From NCBI GenBank assembly GCA_019114205.1, contig DXFY01000060.1, forward strand, positions 1-36,009: a stretch of DNA of 36,009 bases, in the 5' to 3' direction. Origin of the DNA: Candidatus Tidjanibacter gallistercoris. GTDB lineage: Bacteria; Bacteroidota; Bacteroidia; Bacteroidales; Rikenellaceae. A program made the position numbers and the translations under genes. The notes beneath the pieces were generated by a model. The model ran no database searches. It saw nothing but the letters and a program-made list of their open reading frames with translations, and was not told the DNA's origin. Shown in pieces: positions 8,781 through 15,228 of the stretch; positions within the stretch are counted from its first letter, which is position 1, and each line of letters opens with the position of its first letter.

Positions 8781-8869
8781 GTATAAAAAACGCGATTTTT
8801 TCTCCGCCGACCTCAGGAGCGCGGCGGGGCGGTCCCGGAGCGCGGGGATACAATTCCGGCTAAATTCGC

Positions 8870-8877
8870 TAACTTTG
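8870..8877 (+). promoter_or_regulatory. -7 promoter box of the helicase gene
   Basis: The plus strand reads TAACTTTG, a full match to TAnnTTTG, 46 nt before the helicase ATG. It carries the same octamer as the divergent moxR box about 90 nt away, so the two promoters lie back to back. Confidence 0.5.
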
Positions 8878-8923
8878 CGGGGCGGAGCCGACCGCTTCCG
8901 CCATCCGATACCCGAAAATCGAC

Positions 8924-11356
8924 ATGCCCCATTTTACCGATACCCTCAACCCCGCCCAGAGAGAGGCGGTACTCAATTACGACAAGCCCTCGCTCATCGT
9001 GGCCGGGGCCGGTTCGGGAAAAACGCGCGTGCTCACCAGCCGCATCGCCTACATGATAGAACAGGGCATTCCCCCCGGCTCGATACTCGCGCTCACCTTC
9101 ACCAACAAGGCCGCACGAGAGATGCGCGAACGCATCGAACAGCTCGTTCCCGACGGCCGCGCACGCTACATCTGGATGGGGACGTTCCATTCGGTCTTCT
9201 ACCGGATTCTGCGCCAGGAGGCCGGACGGCTCGGCTTCGACGCCAATTTCACCATATACGACACGGCTGGCAGCGAAAGTCTGCTCTCGACCATCATCAA
9301 GGAGCGAAACCTCAGCACCGACGAATACAAGCCGCGCGAGCTGCACTCGCGCATCTCGCTGGCGAAGAACAACCTCGTGACGGCCGAGGCGTATGCCGCC
9401 AACACCTCGTTCGCGGCCGAAGACCGCCAGAGGCGCCGGCCGGAGTTTCCGGCCGTGTTCCTCGAATACGCACGGCGGTGCAAGGCCAACAACGCCATGG
9501 ACTTCGACGACTTGCTGCTCTACACCAACATCCTGTTCCGCGACTTTCCCGATGCGCTGGAAACGTACCGGAACCGGTTCCGGTACATCCTGGTGGACGA
9601 GTATCAGGATACCAACTATGCGCAGTACCTCATCGTGCGGCGCCTCGCGCAGACCCATTCCAATGTCTGCGTCGTGGGCGACGACGCCCAGAGCATCTAC
9701 TCCTTCCGCGGCGCCAAAATCGAGAACATCCTCCGGTTCCAGAACGATTTTCCGGATGCGCAGGTCTTCAAGCTGGAACAGAACTACCGTTCGACGCAGA
9801 ACATCGTGAACGCGGCCAACAGCATCATCGCCAAGAACGACCGCCAGATACCCAAGAACGTATTCTCGGAAAACGACGAGGGCGACCGGGTGAAGGTACT
9901 GAAGGCCTATACCGACCAGGAGGAAGCCTATCTGGTAGCCGACCTCGCCCGGCAAGAGGGACGGGAGAACGGCGGACGGTGGAACGAAATAGCCGTCCTG
10001 TACCGCAACAATTCCCAGTCGCGCGCCATCGAGGATGCCCTGCGCCGACGCGACGTGCCGTACCGCATTTACAGCGGCCATTCGTTCTACGACCGCAAGG
10101 AAATCAAAGACCTCGTCGCCTATTTCCGACTGATAGTCAATCCGCGCGACGACGAGGCGCTGCGCCGCATCATCAACACCCCCGCGCGGGGTATCGGAGC
10201 GGTGACGGTCGCCCGCGTAGCGGCCGTGGCCGCGGAACGGGGGGTGAGCATGTGGGAAGTGCTGGAGAACACGACGGAAGAAGCCGTTCCCGAACTGAAA
10301 ACGGCGGCGAAGAAACTCGCCGAGTTCACCGGCCTGATACGCTCCCTCTCCCTCGGACGGAGCACCATGCCGCTCCATGAATTCGGCCTCGAAGCGGCCA
10401 CACGGTCGGGCCTTATCGGCAGCTACCGCATGAACCCTTCGCCCGAATCGGAAAATGCTTTGGAGAACATCAACGAACTGCTCAACTCGATGCAGCACTT
10501 CAAGGAGGAACGCATCGTGCCCGCATACGAGGAGGGCGACGAAGCGACGGACGACGAACCCACCTTAGAGGAGTGGCTTCAGAACATTTCGCTGATGACC
10601 GACATGGACAAGGAGGGCGAAGACTCCAAAAACCGCGTGGTGCTGATGACCGTTCACTCCGCCAAAGGGCTGGAGTTCGACACCGTGTTCATCGTCGGCG
10701 TCGAAGAAAACCTGTTCCCCAGCCTGATGAGCGCCACCTCGCAGGAGAAGCTCGAAGAGGAACGGCGCCTGTTCTACGTGGCCGTCACGCGTGCTCGAAA
10801 AAAGGCGTTCGTTTCGTTCGCCATGCAGCGGTTCAAATGGGGCAACACCGAATTCTGTACGCCGAGCCGGTTCATCACGGAAATGGACGAGCGCTACGTG
10901 GAACTGCCTGCGGACATGACCGAGGACGCGCTCCCCGAACACCCGACATCAGGACTCGGGCAACGGTACGAACAGCGGCAGACCGGCGGACGGTTCTGCG
11001 GCAGTTCCGGCACGCCGCGCGGCAGCGAAGGCCGCAGGCGCGACACGGAACCGGGCTCGGCCCCGAAACCGCGGACGCCGCATATCGTCGTCCCACCGCC
11101 CGACATCGGCAGCATGAAAAGCATGGGCAGCCGCCGGGTGAGGCCCGACGACGAAACTCCTGCACCCCGTCCGACCGCCGCAGATGCACGCTATGCCGTC
11201 GGCATGAGGGTGGAGCACGCGAAATTCGGCCGCGGCGAGATAATAAATATCGAAGCTATGGCGTCGGACATGAAAATTACGGTTATCTTCGAAAACAGTG
11301 CGGCTGGCAGGAAAAGCCTGCTCAGCCGCTATGCCAACCTGAAGGTCATCGAATGA
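8924..11356 (+). CDS. pcrA: UvrD/PcrA-type superfamily 1A DNA helicase
   Basis: This 810-residue ATP-dependent 3'-5' helicase has a Q-motif near LNPAQREAV, Walker A AGAGSGKT at 27-34, motif Ia TFTNKAAREM, Walker B VDEYQDT at 224-230, motif III GDDAQSIYSFRGA, motif IV LEQNYRST, motif V VHSAKGLEFD and motif VI YVAVTRAR. The length is slightly above that of E. coli UvrD because of a C-terminal linker (about 680-755). This is followed by a Tudor-like domain (GMRVEHAKFGRGEI... to the end), known in PcrA/UvrD to contact RNA polymerase. It works in mismatch and excision repair, replication restart and transcription-coupled repair. Choosing between the names pcrA and uvrD is conventional. The lipoprotein gene follows after 32 nt and may be read through. 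Confidence 0.96.
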   Translation: MPHFTDTLNPAQREAVLNYDKPSLIVAGAGSGKTRVLTSRIAYMIEQGIPPGSILALTFTNKAAREMRERIEQLVPDGRARYIWMGTFHSVFYRILRQEAGRLGFDANFTIYDTAGSESLLSTIIKERNLSTDEYKPRELHSRISLAKNNLVTAEAYAANTSFAAEDRQRRRPEFPAVFLEYARRCKANNAMDFDDLLLYTNILFRDFPDALETYRNRFRYILVDEYQDTNYAQYLIVRRLAQTHSNVCVVGDDAQSIYSFRGAKIENILRFQNDFPDAQVFKLEQNYRSTQNIVNAANSIIAKNDRQIPKNVFSENDEGDRVKVLKAYTDQEEAYLVADLARQEGRENGGRWNEIAVLYRNNSQSRAIEDALRRRDVPYRIYSGHSFYDRKEIKDLVAYFRLIVNPRDDEALRRIINTPARGIGAVTVARVAAVAAERGVSMWEVLENTTEEAVPELKTAAKKLAEFTGLIRSLSLGRSTMPLHEFGLEAATRSGLIGSYRMNPSPESENALENINELLNSMQHFKEERIVPAYEEGDEATDDEPTLEEWLQNISLMTDMDKEGEDSKNRVVLMTVHSAKGLEFDTVFIVGVEENLFPSLMSATSQEKLEEERRLFYVAVTRARKKAFVSFAMQRFKWGNTEFCTPSRFITEMDERYVELPADMTEDALPEHPTSGLGQRYEQRQTGGRFCGSSGTPRGSEGRRRDTEPGSAPKPRTPHIVVPPPDIGSMKSMGSRRVRPDDETPAPRPTAADARYAVGMRVEHAKFGRGEIINIEAMASDMKITVIFENSAAGRKSLLSRYANLKVIE

Positions 11357-11388
11357 CAGACAAATACCAACCATAAAAATTGAAAACG

Positions 11389-12171
11389 ATGAAACGATTG
11401 ACGAAAGGCATCCTCGCTCTCGCGGCGCTAACCGCTGCGGCGGCCCTGACCGGATGCGACAAGAAGAACGGTACGACCACCGAAGGCGAAGCTACCTTCG
11501 CCGGAACCTACCGCATGGAAACGAAACCCTTCTATTCCGATATGGAAGCGAAAGACCCCAGCGCGACCGCCATCGAAGCGGAAGGTTTGAACATGACCTA
11601 CGCACAGGTCATCGCAGCCGTATTCGGACTGGTTCAGTCGGCCGAGACGGGCGACCAGGCCGACATCACCTTCGGCGAGGACGGCTCGCTGACCATCGTG
11701 ACGAACGACCCCGCGGCAGGCTCCGAAACCGTCTTCCCCGATGCCGAAGCGGGCATGCCGGCAAGCGCCATCCGGTACGCCGTCAGCGGCGACCGGGTGG
11801 TTTTCACGCTCTCCTCCGACGCGATGGACAACATGCTTGACACGGAATCCGACCCGCAGCAGGCGGCTGCAATCAAACAGCTGCTCGCCCGGTTCGACAA
11901 GGGCGTCTTCGTCTATTCGGCAGCAGACAACTCCGCGAAAGTCACCTTCAAATACACACTCGAAGGCAAAACGCTCACGCTCTACATCGACAAAGGCATG
12001 CTTTCCGAAACATGGAGCGCCGGAAAGGAGGCGACGGACGACATCATCGCAATGGTCGGGCAGAGCGACCCCGCTACCGCAGCCATCCTTACCGCCGTAT
12101 TTCCCCAGGTGGATACGATGTTGGAGGGCTTCGACAAGATAGAAGCGGGCGCCCGGATGACGAAACAGTAG
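11389..12171 (+). CDS. Hypothetical lipoprotein
   Basis: I start at the ATG at 11389; a TTG nine bases earlier is in frame but less likely. The 260-residue product begins with a lipoprotein signal peptide ending in the lipobox LTGC, with Cys23 the lipidated residue, followed by DKKNG. The mature part alternates predicted beta strands (ADITFGEDGSLTIVT, RVVFTLSSD, KVTFKYTLEGKTLTLYI) and looks like a small beta-rich, lipocalin-like or DUF fold. Bacteroidales have many such 250-residue lipoproteins of unknown function. The residue after Cys23 is Asp, which in E. coli would favour inner-membrane retention, but sorting rules differ in Bacteroidetes. It is followed by two strong hairpins. I do not recognise a specific family. 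Confidence 0.85.
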   Translation: MKRLTKGILALAALTAAAALTGCDKKNGTTTEGEATFAGTYRMETKPFYSDMEAKDPSATAIEAEGLNMTYAQVIAAVFGLVQSAETGDQADITFGEDGSLTIVTNDPAAGSETVFPDAEAGMPASAIRYAVSGDRVVFTLSSDAMDNMLDTESDPQQAAAIKQLLARFDKGVFVYSAADNSAKVTFKYTLEGKTLTLYIDKGMLSETWSAGKEATDDIIAMVGQSDPATAAILTAVFPQVDTMLEGFDKIEAGARMTKQ

Positions 12172-12180
12172 AACGCACCG

Positions 12181-12208
12181 CTGTCGGGAAGTGCGGCCTT
12201 CCCGACAG
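12181..12208 (+). terminator. Hairpin following the lipoprotein gene
   Basis: This is a perfect 11-bp stem (CTGTCGGGAAG / CTTCCCGACAG) with a 6-nt loop, starting 10 nt after the lipoprotein stop. There is no T tract, and it is followed closely by a second, stronger hairpin. Confidence 0.5.
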
Positions 12209-12216
12209 GGTATGCA

Positions 12217-12251
12217 AAACGGCGCGGCGGAAATCCTCCGCCGCGCCGTTT
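12217..12251. terminator. Strong bidirectional terminator between convergent genes
   Basis: This is a perfect 15-bp stem (AAACGGCGCGGCGGA paired with its complement) with a 5-nt loop. Its A and T ends give a short T run in either direction. It sits between the 3' end of the lipoprotein gene and the 3' end of the LytTR regulator gene, so it can serve both. Confidence 0.8.
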
Positions 12252-12271
12252 CCTTATCGGGCGAAACCGCG

Positions 12272-12988
12272 TCATCCGGGCGTACGCGCGGCGAGGTAAC
12301 GGCGGAAATTGTCTTCATAAACATCGCCCACCGGAATGCACTTGCCGCCCGCCAGCACGATGTGCTTGCGCTCGACCGCCTCTATCCGGCCGAGGTTCAC
12401 GATGTAAGAACGGTGCACGCGCATGAATACTGCCGGCGGAAGCCTTCCCTCATAGGACTTGAGGCTGCCGAGCGTGGTCACCGGCCGGCCCGACACGGTG
12501 TAGATGCGGACATACTCGCTCATGCTTTCGATATAGAGGATGTCCGTCACATCGATTCGGAGCGTCCGGTATTCCGAACGGACGAACAGGCTCTGCCGCT
12601 CCTCGTCGGGACGCACCGGGGAAGCCCGGAGCAATTCGAAACGTGCACGGGCCCGTTCTGCCGAACGCAGGAAATCGGCATAGCCGACGGGCTTCAGCAG
12701 GTAATCCGTCGCATCCACCCGGAACCCTTCGAGCGCATACTCCGAATAGGCGGTCGTAAAGACGACGAGCGGTCCCGGCGGGAGCGAACGGACGAAATCG
12801 AGGCCGCTTCCGCCCGGCATGTTGATGTCCACGAAAAGCAGGTCGCACCCCGTCTCCGCCACTGCGACCGCCGCTTCCGCGGCACTACGGCAAGCGGCGG
12901 CAAGACGCAGGAACGGCGTCCGTTCGATGTAGGAACACAGCTGCCGGAGCGCCAGCGGCTCGTCGTCTATGGCAATACAGCGCATCAT
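12272..12988 (-). CDS. LytTR-family response regulator
   Basis: The start at 12988 (MMRCIAIDDE) overlaps the kinase stop by ATGA, the usual coupling in these pairs; longer upstream starts have no receiver-like sequence. The 238-residue protein has a receiver domain (acidic pocket Asp8-Asp9, phosphoacceptor Asp54 in FVDINMPGG, switch Thr in TTAYSEYA, Lys in LLKPVGY). A LytTR DNA-binding domain follows (about 130-235; SEYRTLRIDVTDILYIES, MRVHRSYIVNL). Such LytR/AgrR/YehT-type regulators bind paired direct repeats. The cognate sensor is the upstream kinase. Its targets are unknown. Because the kinase is frame-shifted in this sequence, the regulator may be uncoupled from its input in this version of the locus. 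Confidence 0.95.
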   Translation of the reverse strand: MMRCIAIDDEPLALRQLCSYIERTPFLRLAAACRSAAEAAVAVAETGCDLLFVDINMPGGSGLDFVRSLPPGPLVVFTTAYSEYALEGFRVDATDYLLKPVGYADFLRSAERARARFELLRASPVRPDEERQSLFVRSEYRTLRIDVTDILYIESMSEYVRIYTVSGRPVTTLGSLKSYEGRLPPAVFMRVHRSYIVNLGRIEAVERKHIVLAGGKCIPVGDVYEDNFRRYLAARTPG

Positions 12989-14099
12989 CGTTCGACGGGT
13001 ATTTTCAGTACGGCGGTATAACGCGTATCGGTTCGTTTTATTTCGAGCGAGGCCGCACCGCCGTACAGCAGCTCCAGTCGCCGGCGCAGGTTCTCCAGCC
13101 CCACGCCCCCCCCTTTTCCGGGGTGTCCGCGACACTGTTCTCCACCGTATAGGAAAGAAAGCCCTCCTCCAGAACGAGCCGCGCATCGACGAAGGAACCG
13201 GCACCGTAGCATACGCCGTGTTTGAACGCATTCTCCAACAACGTTATCAACATCAGCGGGGGCACCTGCACATCGCCCTTTTCGGAAGGATAGACGGCAT
13301 GTATCTCCACATCGCCGGCATAGCGTATCTGCATCAGGCGGATGTAGTTGTCGATGAATTCCACTTCCTTCCCCAACGGTACGGACGGTCGGTCGGCATC
13401 GTACAGCACGTACCGCATGATGCGCGAAAGTTCAATCACCGCCTCTTTGGCCCGCTCGCCGTCTATGTCTATCAACGCATGGATGTTGTTCAGCGTGTTC
13501 ATGAAGAAGTGGGGATTGACCTGCGCCTTGAGGTAGTTCAGCTCGGCCTTCAGCGTCTGGCTCTCCAACTCCTTAAGGTACCGGTCGTCCTGTATCGACT
13601 TGAACAGATACCGGATGGCTATGTTGCAGCCGACGACCAGCACCGCAAGAAGCCAGTCGTTGAACATCCGCCCCCACTTGATGGGCATGGGCAGCCCCGG
13701 CGGACGCAGATAAAACGCCGGCGGCGGAGAGGCCGGTACCTGCGCAACGACATCATCCCCGACAACGGCCGGCGGCTCCACGGCCCGTACATAAAAGAAC
13801 GGGGGAGACGACCGGGCCACGAGCATCGGTACGGCGGTGAACAGCACCCCAACCGTCACCACTATCCAAAGCACGTAGGCACCGTAGCGGCGGCGCATCA
13901 GCAGCCGGGGTACCAACAGCCAGTTGTTGAGCGCGAACAACAGGGCGAACGGGAGCACGCCGAGCCAGAAATGGACGACATGACGCCAATGTACGCCAGC
14001 ACCGTCATGGTAGCCGAAGAGCGGTACCACGAACACCACGCACCACAGCAACACGTAGATGCCGTTCTCCGGTATGGTTTGGTCGAGCTGCCGTTTCAT
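12985..14099 (-). CDS. LytS/YehU-type sensor histidine kinase, frame broken near its 3' end in a G8 tract
   Basis: The N-terminus has about four membrane segments (roughly 14-34, 42-62, 73-94, 147-165). A His_kinase (PF06580-type) domain follows with the phosphoacceptor His197 in AQVNPHFFMNTLNNIHALI, then an ATPase N box LLENAFKH at 287-294. As sequenced, the frame runs from 14099 to a stop at 13038 (353 residues) and leaves the family consensus after Lys329. The expected C-terminus (GVGLENLRRRLELLYG... to KIPVER) is encoded in the next frame and stops at 12985-12987. The two frames meet in a run of eight G on the coding strand (13106-13113). Nine or six G would restore one 370-371-residue kinase whose stop overlaps the regulator start by ATGA. 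The break is either a sequencing indel, a recent mutation or phase variation. Confidence 0.88.
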
Positions 14100-14139
14100 A
14101 TCCTGTTCCGCAGGCCCGTACCGGGCCCTATTACGTTAC

Positions 14140-14172
14140 GCCGCCGTTATGCAAAGATAGCATAACGGCGGC
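14140..14172. repeat. Perfect 13-bp inverted repeat around the kinase promoter -7 box
   Basis: The arms GCCGCCGTTATGC and GCATAACGGCGGC are exact complements separated by AAAGATA. The structure lies 41-73 nt upstream of the kinase ATG. There is no T tract, and it precedes rather than follows a gene, so an operator is a better guess than a terminator. Confidence 0.75.
14152..14159 (-). promoter_or_regulatory. -7 promoter box of the kinase-regulator operon
   Basis: The minus strand reads TATCTTTG, a full TAnnTTTG match, located in the loop and first arm base of the 13-bp palindrome. A TTG lies upstream, but with a 15-nt spacer rather than the usual 19-20. Confidence 0.6.
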
Positions 14173-14658
14173 ACCAACCTATTAACCCTTTCCCTTGAAA
14201 TCCGCAATACCGGAATCGGCACTGCAAACCTTCGGGAAAACTAACCTATGAGGAACTCCGGAAATACCCCTGCGCCGCCGCACATCCCGGTCCTCCGCCC
14301 GTTCCGTCTTCCTCCCGTTCTCTACGGGACAGGCGGACGAGCCCTGCGGCTCCGTATCCCGGCGGTGTCGGAATTCGCACCGGAATACATCGGACCGTTC
14401 CGAATCGAGGCGACCGCCCTGTGCCGCCGTGTCGGCCGTACCGGACCACGGCAGAAAAAACGTCATGAGGTGCTCTTGAAAGTTCCGATATAAAAGTAAC
14501 AATTCAAAAATAATAATATATATAATATTCAACGAACACCCGCTTTTTATCAGCAAACGAGCCTCCAACGGGGATTTCGCCGGCTTCGCGGTGCCTGCCG
14601 ATATTCCCGTTCCGCCGCACGACCGCAGGGAAACAGCATGCAATGCCGGAAAAAATCG
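14173..14658. other. Gene-free region with an AT-rich island
   Basis: This stretch between the two divergent promoters holds no convincing gene. Positions 14488-14530 form a sharply AT-rich island in otherwise GC-rich DNA. It contains a minus-strand TATTTTTG box at 14505-14512. A 94-codon minus-strand frame (14466 to 14182) starts about 40 nt downstream of it, but its protein is Arg-rich, low in hydrophobic residues and unlike anything I know. Confidence 0.5.
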
Positions 14659-14666
14659 TACCTTTG
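14659..14666 (+). promoter_or_regulatory. -7 promoter box of folB
   Basis: TACCTTTG fully matches TAnnTTTG and lies 60 nt before the folB ATG. No -33 TTG was found at the usual spacing. Confidence 0.5.
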
Positions 14667-14726
14667 TTGTCTCAAAAACCGCAGGGGCAGCCGGTACTCC
14701 GCGCATCTGCCGAAAAACGATTCGTC

Positions 14727-15080
14727 ATGACATACACCATTACGCTGGAAGAGATGGAGTTCAAAGCCTACCACGGATGCTACGACCTCGAAAAGGTCGT
14801 AGGCAACCGCTTTCTGGTAAACATAACGCTCGATGCCGAACTCGACGAGGCGGCGCAGGCCGACGACGTCACGAAAACCATCAACTACCTTCGGGTATAT
14901 GCCATTACAGCGGAGTGCATGAAACGGAAATCCGACATTCTGGAAAACGTGACGCTGCGCATCATCGACGCGCTCTATGCGGAATTCCCGCAACTGCGCC
15001 GTGTCTGCGCCACGGTATCGAAACTCGCTCCCCCGCTCGGAGGCAAAATCCGCAAGGTATCCGTAACGCTCTGCCGATAA
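14727..15080 (+). CDS. folB: Dihydroneopterin aldolase
   Basis: I choose the ATG at 14727 (MTYTITLEEMEFKAYHG), which matches the family N-terminus; the in-frame extension upstream overlaps the promoter. The 117-residue length is normal for FolB. Recognisable features are the EFKAYHGCYD motif (residues 10-19, the substrate-binding strand with His and Tyr), the segment ending TINYLRVYAI (family motif with the conserved Tyr) and the C-terminal PPLGGKIRKVSVTL strand. FolB converts 7,8-dihydroneopterin to 6-hydroxymethyl-dihydropterin and glycolaldehyde in cytoplasmic folate synthesis and acts as a homo-octamer. It is followed by nrdJ after 148 nt. Both serve DNA precursor supply, but co-transcription is unproven. 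Confidence 0.93.
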   Translation: MTYTITLEEMEFKAYHGCYDLEKVVGNRFLVNITLDAELDEAAQADDVTKTINYLRVYAITAECMKRKSDILENVTLRIIDALYAEFPQLRRVCATVSKLAPPLGGKIRKVSVTLCR

Positions 15081-15228
15081 ATACGTTGCAAAATGTTAAT
15101 CGGTTGTTGATAACTAACGGGACGCCATGTCCGGCGGTACGGGAATTGGCCTTAAACTTGCATTCGGTGGTCCGCTGCCTTCTGTAAGAAAGAAAATATC
15201 TAAGAACCAATACTATAAATTTTGACTT

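Noticed and set aside
12989-13231. Longer N-terminus for the LytTR regulator
   Set aside because: The extra 81 codons are the antisense-like, out-of-frame 3' end of the kinase gene; the ATGA overlap at 12985-12988 supports the shorter start.
15081-15228. Cobalamin riboswitch upstream of nrdJ
   Set aside because: I looked for the conserved B12 box and surrounding helices by eye and did not find them; a covariance search would settle it.
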